From Steroidobacter agaridevorans (GTDB lineage Bacteria; Pseudomonadota; Gammaproteobacteria; Steroidobacterales; Steroidobacteraceae): 64,000 nucleotides of DNA. Of the stretch, positions 1-8,832 are shown piece after piece. The DNA lies in assembly GCF_009932555.1 (NCBI RefSeq), contig NZ_BLJO01000002.1, positions 802,289-866,288 of the forward strand. The letters are read 5' to 3'. Numbering within the stretch: position 1 is the stretch's first letter; the number at the start of each line of letters is the position of its first letter. Under the pieces are notes generated by a model. It was not told the DNA's origin. It saw nothing but the letters and a program-made list of their open reading frames with translations, and did not search any database. A program made the position numbers and the translations under genes.

Positions 1-1381
1 GGATGCCGTACTTGCCGATGAGGAAGAAATACCCGACGACGGACACCAGCACACTTTGCATGGCGACCGCGAGACCGGCGGTGATGAGGCCGGCGAACGT
101 GGCCAACGATCCCAGCTCGGTTGCAAAGGTCGCGGCAGCGATAGCAACGACGAGCGCCCACAGCAGAATCTTTCTCAGCAGCAACAAACGCGAGCGACGG
201 CGCGCATCGGTCACGTAACGGAACACCGCGCGTCGATACAGTTCAGCCGCGGTGAACACCAGCGCCAGCAGGCCCGCAAAGATCGCGAGCCGAATGCCCA
301 GAGCGCGCCATGCATCGCGAGTCTGACGCTGCGTCGCCTCCCGCCAGTTGTCCAGATTGTTTCGATACTGGGTGAGCAAAACCTCGGCCTTGCTCAGCGG
401 CGTGACGATGCCGGAGGTTTGTTGGAACAGCCACGCGATGGTGTCGTACTGATCGCGCACGTACTTCAACTTGGTCGGGTCTTTTGCCGCCTCCTCCGCC
501 AGCGCATCGCTACGTGCGGACAGCGCCTTCAATTGATCCAGCGGCTTTTCGCGAATCTGCGTAAAGACCTCCTGCAGATCCTCCGTGCGCCGATCGACCG
601 TTTCGATCGTGCGTGCCTTCGCCGACAAGCGCAGCACCGTCGCGGTCAGATCCCAAATGCCGAACTGACTGAGCGAGGTGCTCACGGCAGACGTGACCGA
701 CGTCGAGCCCGCCGCCGGCGTGGTCGAGGTGGTGGTGGTCGTGACGGGCCCGGCACTCGCGGGAATGGACGCGGCAATCGCGTCGATGTGGGCTTTGAGC
801 GCATTGGCGCCGGCGTTTTCGTTCGCGTACTGAGTCATGTTCGCGAACAGATTGCGGCGTGCGTTGATCAGATCCAGCTCGCTCTGCAGGACCGAAAGCC
901 GGGATTGCAGCTCCTCTCTGGCCTTGCCCGACGCTGCGGCAATCTGACGGCGCACGCCTTCGATCTCGCCCTGCAGCTCGGTGCGCTGCTCATCGAGCTT
1001 CTTTCTGATCCGGGTGAGCGACTCCGTTTCCGGCGAGCTGGCTTCCTGCTGCTCCTGTTTGGCCCCGGCCTCGCTGCTGATCAGCTCCGCATTGGCCCGC
1101 GCGATCTCGAACGCGAGCGCCATGACTTTGTCCGCCGTCTGGCGGTTGGCATAAAGAATCAGCAGGTCGCTGGGCTGGGTTGCGGCCTGTTGCTGCGTGC
1201 CCAGCGTGCGATACCAGTCGACGGTCTCGTCGAGGATCTGCACCACTTGCTCGCCGGTCATCACGGCGCGTTGAGTGACAGGGTCGGCGGCGGTCTGGGC
1301 GGGGGTCTGCTCGGCAGCGCCGGCAGTCATGCAGATCGCGCTCATCATTAGCGCGGTGAAGGACGCGATTCTGGTGAGCAT
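1..1381 (-). CDS. MscS-family mechanosensitive channel, 3' end outside window
   Basis: Inner-membrane small-conductance mechanosensitive channel homologue, probably a pressure-release valve. Reading minus from the ATG at 1381, the frame is open to the window edge (460 codons seen). A signal peptide (about residues 1-23, ending AGAAEQ) is followed by a periplasmic helical region rich in Gln, Glu and Arg (about 80-170), a Thr/Ser/Pro linker and more helix. Membrane spans follow, including one near LAIFAGLLALVFTAAELY. The visible end, GLITAGLAVAMQSVLVSVVGY then FFLIGKYGI, resembles the pore-lining helix and start of the beta domain of MscS proteins. The long N-terminal extension is like large MscS relatives (MscK/DUF3772 type). 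The conserved beta domain lies beyond base 1, so the exact subfamily is open. Confidence 0.8.
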   Translation of the reverse strand, partial: MLTRIASFTALMMSAICMTAGAAEQTPAQTAADPVTQRAVMTGEQVVQILDETVDWYRTLGTQQQAATQPSDLLILYANRQTADKVMALAFEIARANAELISSEAGAKQEQQEASSPETESLTRIRKKLDEQRTELQGEIEGVRRQIAAASGKAREELQSRLSVLQSELDLINARRNLFANMTQYANENAGANALKAHIDAIAASIPASAGPVTTTTTSTTPAAGSTSVTSAVSTSLSQFGIWDLTATVLRLSAKARTIETVDRRTEDLQEVFTQIREKPLDQLKALSARSDALAEEAAKDPTKLKYVRDQYDTIAWLFQQTSGIVTPLSKAEVLLTQYRNNLDNWREATQRQTRDAWRALGIRLAIFAGLLALVFTAAELYRRAVFRYVTDARRRSRLLLLRKILLWALVVAIAAATFATELGSLATFAGLITAGLAVAMQSVLVSVVGYFFLIGKYGI

Positions 1382-1476
1382 GCGGCGGTCTCTGCCACTC
1401 CTACCGGTTGAAAGGCGCTCGACTCGTCGGATCGTGCCCGAACTAAGTCATTGTTCTGGTTAGGATTGGGGGAAGT

Positions 1477-1552
1477 TGGTGGACCCGAGGAGGATCGAAC
1501 TCCTGACCTCCTCATTGCGAACGAGGCGCTCTCCCAGCTGAGCTACGGGCCC
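1477..1552 (-). tRNA. tRNA-Ala (anticodon CGC)
   Basis: Minus-strand cloverleaf. The acceptor stem is GGGCCCG/CGGGTCC with a G3:U70 wobble pair, the identity element of tRNA-Ala. The D arm is GCTC/GAGC, the anticodon stem CCTCG/TGAGG has loop TTCGCAA (anticodon CGC, reading GCG), and the T arm is AGGAG-TTCGATC-CTCCT. The discriminator is A and the CCA end is encoded (1477-1479). Length is 76 nt. A matching promoter lies just upstream. Confidence 0.95.
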
Positions 1553-1566
1553 ACCGAAGGGCGCGA

Positions 1567-1594
1567 ATTGTAGCACCGGACCTGCGGCTGGCAA
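1567..1594 (-). promoter_or_regulatory. sigma70-type promoter for tRNA-Ala
   Basis: On the minus strand, -35 TTGCCA (1589-1594), a 16-nt spacer and -10 TACAAT (1567-1572) lie 14 nt before the mature 5' end of the tRNA. Both hexamers are close to consensus and the spacing is right for a short 5' leader. Confidence 0.7.
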
Positions 1595-1622
1595 GCATGC
1601 CCGGAGCGCTTTCATCGAAAGT

Positions 1623-2177
1623 CTAATATTTGAGGCTCACGACCTTGGTCTTCGAGACCTGGGGCACGAACACCACGAACATCGTGCTGTAGTCGTCTTC
1701 GGCGACGGTCACAGTCTCGCCGCTCAACGCGTGCACCAGCTGCGGGACGTTGTTGGGGTTGCCGGCCACCAGCACATATTCGCCGCGATGCTCGCGAGTG
1801 ATGCGCTTGGCCAGATCCGCCCAGGTCGCCGACGGCACGACGTTCACCGGCAGCGCCAGGGTTTCCGACAAGGGCGTGACGGTCTGGTGAGCGCGCCGAA
1901 ACTCAGAGGCAAAAATAGCATCCAGGCCACGCACCGGACGGGCCTTGGAAAGCATGGTCGCGAGATGCGCCGCACGCTCGCGGCCTTCGACGCTCAGCGG
2001 AGGATCGGGGTCGTTGCCCGCTTCCACCTCGGCATGACGGACGACGAACACCACCGTGGTCGCGCGGGCATCGAACAACCACGCCGCAGCCGCCACCAAA
2101 GCGATGAACAACAGTACCGGCAGCACCAGCGGAAAAAAGAATGGCCGCCGGCGCATTTTGTCGAGATCTCGTTGCAT
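1623..2177 (-). CDS. Membrane-anchored histidine phosphatase family protein
   Basis: Member of the histidine phosphatase (phosphoglycerate mutase/SixA) superfamily. An N-terminal hydrophobic segment (about residues 15-35 from this start) suggests a signal anchor with a periplasmic catalytic domain. The RHG-type motif appears as VVRHAEVE, where the His is the expected phospho-acceptor. A second Arg-containing block (FASEFRRAHQTVTPLSE) and a later Gly-Asn pair (VAGNPNNVPQLVHAL) stand where the second catalytic His usually lies, in GH or GN form. At about 184 residues it is close to SixA-like phosphatases. The substrate is unknown. A GTG at 2195 in the same frame would add six residues; neither start has a clear ribosome binding site. 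It diverges from the allophanate hydrolase gene. Confidence 0.75.
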   Translation of the reverse strand: MQRDLDKMRRRPFFFPLVLPVLLFIALVAAAAWLFDARATTVVFVVRHAEVEAGNDPDPPLSVEGRERAAHLATMLSKARPVRGLDAIFASEFRRAHQTVTPLSETLALPVNVVPSATWADLAKRITREHRGEYVLVAGNPNNVPQLVHALSGETVTVAEDDYSTMFVVFVPQVSKTKVVSLKY

Positions 2178-2362
2178 GGGGGCGGATGATAACACTCACA
2201 CCGGAGCTGCCCGGGGATACGGTCACAAGCGGTGCAAACGGCCGGGCCAAAGACCCGATGTAGTGCAAGAACGCGGCAATCGCCCCCGCCCGGGGTCATC
2301 TTTGCCGGGCATCAGGATTGCATTCAGGAAGCAGCTTGCGCTCGAGCACAGGGAAAAAAGTC

Positions 2363-4171
2363 ATGCCTCTCTCATCGCCCTCCCGGGTCGGCTGGACCTT
2401 GGCCGACTGGCGCGCCGCGTATCGCAGCGGCCAGCTGAAGCTGAATGATGTTTACGATGCGTCGCCCAGCGCAGACAGCGACACGGCGTGGATCGCCCGA
2501 ATCGACGCTACGAGGCTGCAAACCCAGCTCGAGCAATTGGAACATCGGCTGGCCGCGGTCGGCGGTGACATTTCGCGGCTGCCTTTATATGGCATTCCCT
2601 TCGCCGCCAAGGACAACATCGACGCGGCCGGTTGGCCGACCACCGCCGCGTGCCCGGCCTTTGGTTACACCGCCGATGAAGATGCGACGACGGTGCGACG
2701 TTTGCGCGAAGCCGGCGCGATCCTGATCGGCAAAACGAACCTGGATCAATTTGCGACCGGGCTGGTCGGCACGCGCTCGCCGTACGGTGTTGTGAGCAAC
2801 GCGTTTCGCAGCGAGTACATCAGTGGCGGATCGAGCGCCGGCTCGGCCAGTGTCGTCGCTCGCGGCCTCGTGCCGTTCTCGCTCGGCTCGGATACCGCCG
2901 GCTCGGGGCGGGTTCCCGCCGCCTTCAATAACATCGTCGGCCTGAAACCCACTCGCGGCTGGTTGAGCACGAGCGGCGTCGTGCCCGCGTGCCGCACACT
3001 CGATTGCGTGTCGGTTTTCGCGCTGACGGTCGAGGACGCGGACGAAATCGCCACCATCGCGGGCGGCTATGACGCGAGCGATCCCTACTCTCGGAGCTTT
3101 CCGAAGACGACGCCCAAGATGATGCCGCTGCGACTGGCAGTGCCCGATTCACTGGAGTTCTTTGGCGACACGCAGGCACAGCAAACATTCAATCAAGCCG
3201 TCGAGGCCTGGCGAGCGCTGGGCGCCGAGATCGCGCCGATCGATTTCGCGCCGTTCGCCCAGTTGGCGGCCTTGTTATATGAAGGGCCGTGGGTCGCCGA
3301 GCGCTACACTGTCGCCGAATCCTTGATGGAACGCGATCCCGCGACCCTGCATCCGGTGATTCGATCCATTCTTTCGACGGCGACCCGGTTCAACGCAGTC
3401 GATGCATTCCATGATGAGTACCGTCGCGCCGCGCTCGCCCGCCGCATCAATGAGACGTTGGAAGGATTCACCGCACTGCTGGTGCCGACGACGCCAACGA
3501 TCTACACGATCTCGGAAGTGCTGGATGATCCCGTGCGACTCAATTCGCGCCTCGGGACCTACACCAATTTCACCAATCTCGCGGACCTCGCCGCGCTCGC
3601 GCTGCCGGCCCGGTTCCGCAATGACGGCTTACCTTCCGGGATCACCCTGATCGCGCCGGCCTGGCAGGATCGAACGTTGGCCGAGCTCGGCAAACGCTGG
3701 CAGCAACACATGTCTCTGCCGCTCGGAGCGACCGGTCGCGCGCTCTCGGCTGTCGCGAAAGAAACAAAACCTTCGATTCCCGCCACGACTGTGCGACTCG
3801 CTGTGGTCGGGGCACATCTGACTGGCATGCCGCTCAATCATCAGCTCACGTCCCGAGATGCTGTATTCGTCGAGCGTTGCCGGACTGCAGCGAGTTATCA
3901 GCTATATGCGCTCGCCAACACGACGCCGCCCAAGCCCGGCCTGGTAAGAGCGATGACGGGAGCGCCGATCGAAGTCGAGCTTTGGGATGTGCCGCTCGAT
4001 CGCTTCGGTTCGTTCGTCGCCGAAATTCCAGCACCGCTGGGCATCGGCTCGCTGGAGCTCGACGACGGCCGGATCGTGAAGGGATTCATCTGCGAGCCCA
4101 TCGGACTGCAATGTGCGCGCGACATCACTTCGTTCGGGGGCTGGCGAGCCTATCAAGCCAGCTTGAAATGA
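2363..4171 (+). CDS. atzF: Allophanate hydrolase (amidase signature family)
   Basis: Predicted cytoplasmic enzyme hydrolysing allophanate to ammonia and CO2, the last step of the urea carboxylase and s-triazine routes. The amidase-signature triad is visible: Lys83 in AAKDNIDAAG, the Gly/Ser block GGSSAGSAS (Ser157/158) and the nucleophile region SDTAGSGR (Ser181). After the amidase core (about 1-450) comes the extra C-terminal domain typical of AtzF/DUR1,2-type enzymes (about 475-600), with LAVVGAHLTGMPLN near its start. The 602-residue length fits AtzF. ATG 2363 is chosen because AGGGAAAAAAG lies just before it; an in-frame ATG at 2318 would add 15 atypical residues. No urea carboxylase or cyanurate amidohydrolase gene is in the window, so the source of allophanate is unclear. 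Confidence 0.88.
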   Translation: MPLSSPSRVGWTLADWRAAYRSGQLKLNDVYDASPSADSDTAWIARIDATRLQTQLEQLEHRLAAVGGDISRLPLYGIPFAAKDNIDAAGWPTTAACPAFGYTADEDATTVRRLREAGAILIGKTNLDQFATGLVGTRSPYGVVSNAFRSEYISGGSSAGSASVVARGLVPFSLGSDTAGSGRVPAAFNNIVGLKPTRGWLSTSGVVPACRTLDCVSVFALTVEDADEIATIAGGYDASDPYSRSFPKTTPKMMPLRLAVPDSLEFFGDTQAQQTFNQAVEAWRALGAEIAPIDFAPFAQLAALLYEGPWVAERYTVAESLMERDPATLHPVIRSILSTATRFNAVDAFHDEYRRAALARRINETLEGFTALLVPTTPTIYTISEVLDDPVRLNSRLGTYTNFTNLADLAALALPARFRNDGLPSGITLIAPAWQDRTLAELGKRWQQHMSLPLGATGRALSAVAKETKPSIPATTVRLAVVGAHLTGMPLNHQLTSRDAVFVERCRTAASYQLYALANTTPPKPGLVRAMTGAPIEVELWDVPLDRFGSFVAEIPAPLGIGSLELDDGRIVKGFICEPIGLQCARDITSFGGWRAYQASLK

Positions 4172-4236
4172 GGGCGGGTGCATCGCCAGCGCTGGAGGAA
4201 TAGACTCGGGCTCATCGCGGTTTGCAGGAAGCAGCC

Positions 4237-4548
4237 ATGAACAGGATGATGTCACTATTCGTCCTAGCCTGCCTGGCGGGCTGTGCCTCCAGCGGCAGTC
4301 CAGCCCCGTCCAGCACTCCATCGACCCTACACAGCAAGCCAAGCCACTGTGCACTGTGGCCCGGCGGCTATGGCTTGTGCATGCATACCTGCGCTCACGA
4401 AAACGCGGTGGCTCAGGCCAGAACCGCCCACTGTCAGGCGGGTCCTCCTGATAACAAACCCGCGGGCTGCGAACTTGCCGGCGCGGATACCGGGCAATAC
4501 GGGGCGTGCATCGGCCGGTGCGCAGCCATACCAGCAGACTGTCGGTAA
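4237..4548 (+). CDS. Small cysteine-rich lipoprotein, unrecognised family
   Basis: 103-residue protein with a clear lipoprotein signal: hydrophobic MSLFVLACLAGC, lipobox LAGC with acylated Cys16, then a Ser/Pro/Thr linker. The mature part has eight further cysteines, enough for four disulfides, so it is probably a compact periplasmic or outer-membrane domain. Two segments repeat one pattern, GYGLCMHTC and QYGACIGRC (YG-x-C-x3-C), suggesting an internal duplication. The start has GCAGGAAGC upstream. It follows the allophanate hydrolase gene by 65 nt on the same strand and ends 4 nt before the convergent CxxCxxCC gene. I do not recognise the family and assign no function. Confidence 0.7.
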   Translation: MNRMMSLFVLACLAGCASSGSPAPSSTPSTLHSKPSHCALWPGGYGLCMHTCAHENAVAQARTAHCQAGPPDNKPAGCELAGADTGQYGACIGRCAAIPADCR

Positions 4549-4552
4549 CCTG

Positions 4553-5206
4553 CTAGGCGCCGTTCGAATCGAACGCGCGCACGGCATCGATGATTGCGCG
4601 AGCCACTTCGGCTTCTTGCTTCGCGCTCGTCGCCGGATCGAGAAACACTTCATAAGCTTTGATCGCGAACACCGCGATGCCCATCGAGCCCGCGGGCACG
4701 CGGACGGTGAAGCTGTCACGCCGATCGCGAATGAATGTCGCGGCCGCACGCACAGCGGCGTGTTCCAATTCATCGGTGCGTTCCGGATACGAAAACCGCC
4801 ACTCTCGCACGCGCTTGTTGATGACGGCCTTGTCCTCGCCGCCGGCATCGATGCCGGCCGCCGCGAAGATGCGGCAGTCGTAATCGAGACAAGTCTGGGG
4901 CCGCACGGAATAGATGGAGCACTTGCCGTCGTCGAGCATGGGACACAGCCCATTCTCCAACGCACGCACGGTGAGATTGCCCTTCGCGAATCCCTCCGCC
5001 CTCACAATGAACGTTGCGGGGATGCGTGCCGCCGCTTTGTGATCCTCGGGCCGCAGCTGCAGTGAATAACCGGACACGCAGCAGCCGACGCAGTCTCCGC
5101 AAGGCACGTCCATGCCTTCGTCGCCCTTTAAGGAGCGGCGCATTTTCCGCAGCCAGTCACTGAACGGACCGGCGGCGACGATGGATTCGGCAGAGAGCTG
5201 GGACAT
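4553..5206 (-). CDS. YkgJ-type CxxCxxCC cysteine-cluster protein
   Basis: Contains the CxxCxxCC signature of the YkgJ/UPF0153 family (CGDCVGCC, residues about 36-43). A second set follows: CPMLDDGKCSIYSVRPQTC and then CRIF, which in this family probably binds zinc or an Fe-S cluster. It is 217 residues and predicted cytoplasmic, with no signal peptide. The C-terminal half is helical and Ala/Arg-rich. The biochemical role of the family is not established; some members are annotated as Fe-S oxidoreductases or zinc-binding proteins. It is convergent with the lipoprotein gene and probably transcribed on its own, since the next minus gene upstream is 45 nt away and has its own promoter. Confidence 0.85.
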   Translation of the reverse strand: MSQLSAESIVAAGPFSDWLRKMRRSLKGDEGMDVPCGDCVGCCVSGYSLQLRPEDHKAAARIPATFIVRAEGFAKGNLTVRALENGLCPMLDDGKCSIYSVRPQTCLDYDCRIFAAAGIDAGGEDKAVINKRVREWRFSYPERTDELEHAAVRAAATFIRDRRDSFTVRVPAGSMGIAVFAIKAYEVFLDPATSAKQEAEVARAIIDAVRAFDSNGA

Positions 5207-5251
5207 GGGCGGCCGCTAGATAGCATCACGCGGCCGCCCTCGCAAGCCGTC

Positions 5252-6358
5252 TTAGCGGGGCGCCATGGACGACAGCGGCACCCAGGCCACGCCCAGCTGG
5301 AAACCGATATCCGGCGTGTTGTTGATGTTCTGCAGGTTCTCCGTGATGCCGAACGTGATCAGAAAGTTGTTACGCCGATGACGCACGCCCAAGCTCACCT
5401 GGTACTTCTCGCCGAGCAGCTCTTCGAGGTCGGTCTCCTCGTGCGAGTACACGCTCTTGCTGATGTAGCCCTGCAGGTTGACGTTGGTGCGCGAGGTCAG
5501 CATGCGCTCGTAGCCGACGATCAACGTCGGGATGACCTGCGCGTCCTGGGGCGACACCTGACTCGCACCGTCGTAATAAACAGCCGCGGCATCCAGATAG
5601 AACGCATGATGCTGGCCCCTGCGCTGTAAAGACACCTGCACGCCATAGTCAGTGCGTCCGGTCGACAGCAGCTCGCGACGCCCCGCGACCGGCACCTTCA
5701 CCGCCACTTCCGTCGCGAGATGCCATTTACCCGGCATCGTCCAACCGGTGTAACGCAAACCAATGGTCGGATCGAGCAAGCCGCCGTCGGTCGCCGTGCC
5801 GAGACTCGAGTACTGGCTCGACTTCAAGTCATAAATCAGATTGACCTGATTCTTCGACACCGCAGGCCGGCCGAACGAGCTGAAGCCGAACGTGTCATGA
5901 AAGCTCTCGATGGTGCCGTCGAGGAAGCCGCCCTGGAACGACACGCCGCTGGCGATCAGGTAGGCCGTCCAGACATTCGAGATCTTGTAGTGGAAGGTGA
6001 CGTCGAGCAACGCCAGCTCCAGGTCGATCAAATAGTTCTCACCGGGCAGATCGCGGATCGCCTGCAGCTCCTCCGGACCGAGGTCCCGACGGCCGCTCAA
6101 CTCCTGGCCGGTCAGATACTCCTCCACGTTGGGGCTCAGCGCCCAGGTGTTCTGATACGCCACTTCGGTCTCGATCGCGAAGCTGCCGGGCTCGATCGAC
6201 ACGGCATGCGCCGGCCGCATATCCAGGCGCAAGAAGCCGAACGGCGAGAGGTCGCGAGAGCGCAGCAGGCCGTACAGTTGACCGTCTTCGGCATGCGCCA
6301 GGGGCATGCCGAAAGCGAGGCCGGCGAGCGTCAGCGTCGCGGCTGGCAATATTTTCAC
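5252..6358 (-). CDS. DUF3187 family outer-membrane-type protein
   Basis: 368-residue exported protein. The signal peptide (MKILPAATLTLAGLAFGMPLAHA) is followed by a mature region with alternating aromatic and polar strands and a strand-rich end (VSLGVRHRRNNFLITFGITE, FQLGVAWVPL), as expected for an outer-membrane beta barrel. RSRDLSPFGFLRLDMRPAHA and SVSFQGGFLDGTIESFHDTF resemble DUF3187 proteins. The GTG start at 6358 is chosen because AAGGGA lies 6 nt before it and it gives a clean signal peptide. The upstream in-frame ATG at 6436 sits on the predicted -10 element and cannot be the start if that promoter is real. Function unknown. Confidence 0.75.
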   Translation of the reverse strand: MKILPAATLTLAGLAFGMPLAHAEDGQLYGLLRSRDLSPFGFLRLDMRPAHAVSIEPGSFAIETEVAYQNTWALSPNVEEYLTGQELSGRRDLGPEELQAIRDLPGENYLIDLELALLDVTFHYKISNVWTAYLIASGVSFQGGFLDGTIESFHDTFGFSSFGRPAVSKNQVNLIYDLKSSQYSSLGTATDGGLLDPTIGLRYTGWTMPGKWHLATEVAVKVPVAGRRELLSTGRTDYGVQVSLQRRGQHHAFYLDAAAVYYDGASQVSPQDAQVIPTLIVGYERMLTSRTNVNLQGYISKSVYSHEETDLEELLGEKYQVSLGVRHRRNNFLITFGITENLQNINNTPDIGFQLGVAWVPLSSMAPR

Positions 6359-6436
6359 GTTGATTCCCTTATCGATAGGCGGAAGCGAGCTTGCCGGAAC
6401 GCGCGACGGCGCGTCTTGGACCGCAGTGCTCGACAT

Positions 6437-6465
6437 TTTATAGGGCTGCTTCCCTGCTTAGGCAA
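6437..6465 (-). promoter_or_regulatory. sigma70-type promoter for the DUF3187 gene
   Basis: On the minus strand, -35 TTGCCT (6460-6465), a 17-nt spacer and -10 TATAAA (6437-6442). Transcription would begin near 6430, giving a leader of about 70 nt to the GTG start at 6358. This also argues against the longer frame starting at 6436. Confidence 0.6.
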
Positions 6466-6522
6466 AGTCGTAGGACAACGACGCCTATCAGGCCATCTGC
6501 GTTCCCTCCGGAACGCTTCCGT

Positions 6523-6744
6523 TCATCGCCCTCGGCGGCGCGCTTGCATGCGCTCGTACAAGCGACAGATGCAATCGCTGCCGGTGCGCACGAACAGGAA
6601 CGGCAGCAACGCATGCACCAGGCAGGCAACGCCCGCGAACACCATCTGGAAACCGAAGCCGGCCGCCGTCCGCAAATGCGCCAGGTACGTTTCCCCCACC
6701 GCCGCGGGATGCTCGGTAAACGGATTGGCACGCACAGTATTCAT
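6523..6744 (-). CDS. DUF6356 family small membrane protein
   Basis: 73-residue protein with the conserved layout of DUF6356: FTEHPAAVGETYLAHL, then a hydrophobic region MVFAGVACLVHALLPFLFVRTGS, then a basic helix LYERMQARRRG. One or two membrane segments are expected. The ATG at 6744 is used because the conserved FTEHP block begins eight residues later; the frame can be read further upstream but without family similarity. Function is unknown. It diverges from the Lrp-type regulator across 110 nt. Confidence 0.75.
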   Translation of the reverse strand: MNTVRANPFTEHPAAVGETYLAHLRTAAGFGFQMVFAGVACLVHALLPFLFVRTGSDCICRLYERMQARRRGR

Positions 6745-6854
6745 GTCTGACAGGCTACCGAAGCGATCCGGCGACCCGATTGCGAAATCGTGGACAGCGA
6801 CCGCGCTGGACGCAACAATGTTGCGCAACTTCGCCTGCCCGCGCGTTCACCTAC

Positions 6855-7325
6855 ATGGATCGCCTCGACCGCCGCATCCTCGACCTGCTGCAACACGACG
6901 GCTCGCTGACCGCCGCCGACATCGCCGAGCGCGTCGGATTGTCCAAGGCGCCGTGCTGGCGGCGGATCCAGCGCTTGCAGGAAAACGGCGTGATTGCCCG
7001 CACCGTGGCGCTGCTCGACGCCAAGTCCGTAAACGTCGGCACCACGGTGTTCGTGACCGTGAAGACCTCGAACCATAGCGCCGCCTGGTTCGAGCAATTC
7101 GTGCGCACGGTGCGCGATATTCCCGAAGTCACCGAGATCCATCGGGTCAGCGGCGAAGTGGATTATCTGTTGCGCATCGTCGTGCCGAACATCGATGCAT
7201 ACGACGTGGTTTATAAGAAGTTGATCGCCGGCTGCGCGTTTCTCGATGTGAGCGCGAGCTTCTCGCTGGAAACCATCAAGCACACGACCGCCCTGCCCTT
7301 GAACTATCTCACGACCGACGATTGA
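6855..7325 (+). CDS. Lrp/AsnC family transcriptional regulator
   Basis: 156-residue regulator. The N-terminal winged helix begins MDRLDRRILDLLQHDGSLTAADIAERVGLSKAPCWRRI, with the recognition helix around SKAPCWRRIQRL. The C-terminal ligand-binding RAM/ACT domain includes EVTEIHRVSGEVDYLLRIVV, where Gly-Asp-Tyr-Leu is the usual effector-loop signature. The start is set at 6855 by alignment with the family; the frame extends 25 codons upstream into sequence without similarity. It lies 19 nt before the flavin monooxygenase gene on the same strand, so it may be co-transcribed with it. The amino-acid effector cannot be told from sequence. Confidence 0.9.
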   Translation: MDRLDRRILDLLQHDGSLTAADIAERVGLSKAPCWRRIQRLQENGVIARTVALLDAKSVNVGTTVFVTVKTSNHSAAWFEQFVRTVRDIPEVTEIHRVSGEVDYLLRIVVPNIDAYDVVYKKLIAGCAFLDVSASFSLETIKHTTALPLNYLTTDD

Positions 7326-7344
7326 CTCGCACAGGGGAGCCTGC

Positions 7345-8832
7345 ATGACGACCAGGATGTCACCCGTATCGGCCGCGGAACATTTCGACGTGTTGGTCGT
7401 GGGTGCGGGTTTGTCCGGCATCGGCGCGGGCTATCACCTGCAGCGGCACTGCCCGAAGAAGAGTTACGCCATTCTCGAAGGACGCGACTGCATCGGCGGC
7501 ACCTGGGATCTGTTCCGCTATCCGGGTATCCGCTCCGATTCGGACATGTATACGCTGGGCTATTCGTTCCGGCCCTGGCGCGACGCCAAGGCCATCGCGG
7601 ACGGGCCATCGATTCTAAAATATGTGCGCGACACGGCGCGCGATTACGGCATCGATCAAAAAATCCGGTTCAATCACCGGGTGCAACAGGCGGCCTGGTC
7701 GTCCAGCGAAGCGTTGTGGAATGTCGAAGCCGAGACGGCATCGGGAGAGATCGCCCGGTTCACCTGCAACTTCCTGTTCCTGTGCAGCGGCTATTACAGC
7801 TACGAAGCCGGCTACACACCGGAATTCAAAGGTACCGAGCGATTCCAGGGCCGCGTCGTGCATCCCCAGAAATGGACCGAGGACATCGACTATGCCGGCA
7901 AACGCGTCGTCGTCATCGGCAGCGGCGCCACTGCGGTCACGTTGGTGCCGGAGCTGGCCAAGAAGGCGGCACACGTCACGATGTTGCAGCGGTCGCCGAC
8001 GTATATCGTCGCGCGTCCGGAGGAAGATCCGATTGCCAACTGGCTGCGCCGTCATTTCCCGGCGAAGTTCGCTTATGGAGTGACGCGATGGAAGAACGTG
8101 CTGCTGGGCATGTTGTTCTTCAACTTGTGCCGGCGCGCGCCGGAGCGAATGAAACAACGGCTCCTGCAACTGGTGAAGGATGAGCTCGGCGATGCCTGCG
8201 ACGTGGATCGTCACTTCACGCCACGCTACAACCCGTGGGATCAGCGTCTGTGCCTGGTGCCGAATGGCGATCTGTTCCAAGCGTTGAAACAAGGCAAGGC
8301 GTCAGTGGTCACGGACCACATTGAAACGTTCACCGAGCAGGGCCTGAAGTTGCGCTCGGGCGCGGAGCTGGCGGCTGACCTGGTCGTCACCGCGACCGGT
8401 TTGAATCTGCAGGTGCTCGGCAATCTGGCGCTGACTGTCGATGGCAAGTCGATCGAGCCGGCGCGCCTCATGAGCTACAAAGGCATGATGTACGGCGACG
8501 TGCCGAACCTGGCGACGGCCTTCGGCTACACCAACGCGTCATGGACGCTGAAGTGCGATCTCACCTGCGAGTACGTCTGTCGCCTGCTGAATCACATGGA
8601 CTCGCACGGCCATCGTCAGTGCACGCCGCGCAATGAGGATCCGTCGATCACGGCGACCCCGTGGATCGACTTCACCTCAGGTTACGTGCAGCGCTCGATC
8701 GAGCAGTTTCCCAAGCAAGGCTCGAAGGCGCCGTGGCGCCTGTATCAGAACTATGCGCTCGATCTGATGAACCTGCGCTTCGCCGCCGTCGATGACGGCG
8801 TGATGCGCTTCAGCTCACCGGCTGCTCGCTGA
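7345..8832 (+). CDS. FAD/NADPH-dependent monooxygenase, Baeyer-Villiger/EthA-like
   Basis: 495-residue flavoprotein monooxygenase. FAD-binding GAGLSGIGAGYHL lies near residue 20, followed by GGTWDLFRYPGIRSDSDMYTLGYSF, typical of EthA/BVMO-like enzymes. The fingerprint FxGxxxHxxxW appears as FQGRVVHPQKWT, with Thr where Pro or Asp is usual. The NADPH Rossmann motif VIGSGATAVTLVPELA follows directly. The expected reaction is oxygenation of ketones or heteroatoms with NADPH and O2; the substrate is unknown. AGGGGAGCC precedes the ATG. The gene ends 23 nt inside the convergent paaZ gene. Its position beside an Lrp-type regulator suggests amino-acid- or nutrient-linked control, which is inference. 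Confidence 0.88.
   Translation: MTTRMSPVSAAEHFDVLVVGAGLSGIGAGYHLQRHCPKKSYAILEGRDCIGGTWDLFRYPGIRSDSDMYTLGYSFRPWRDAKAIADGPSILKYVRDTARDYGIDQKIRFNHRVQQAAWSSSEALWNVEAETASGEIARFTCNFLFLCSGYYSYEAGYTPEFKGTERFQGRVVHPQKWTEDIDYAGKRVVVIGSGATAVTLVPELAKKAAHVTMLQRSPTYIVARPEEDPIANWLRRHFPAKFAYGVTRWKNVLLGMLFFNLCRRAPERMKQRLLQLVKDELGDACDVDRHFTPRYNPWDQRLCLVPNGDLFQALKQGKASVVTDHIETFTEQGLKLRSGAELAADLVVTATGLNLQVLGNLALTVDGKSIEPARLMSYKGMMYGDVPNLATAFGYTNASWTLKCDLTCEYVCRLLNHMDSHGHRQCTPRNEDPSITATPWIDFTSGYVQRSIEQFPKQGSKAPWRLYQNYALDLMNLRFAAVDDGVMRFSSPAAR

Noticed and set aside
56..1351. 431-codon plus-strand frame at the left edge
   Set aside because: The minus strand encodes an MscS-type channel with signal peptide and pore helix.
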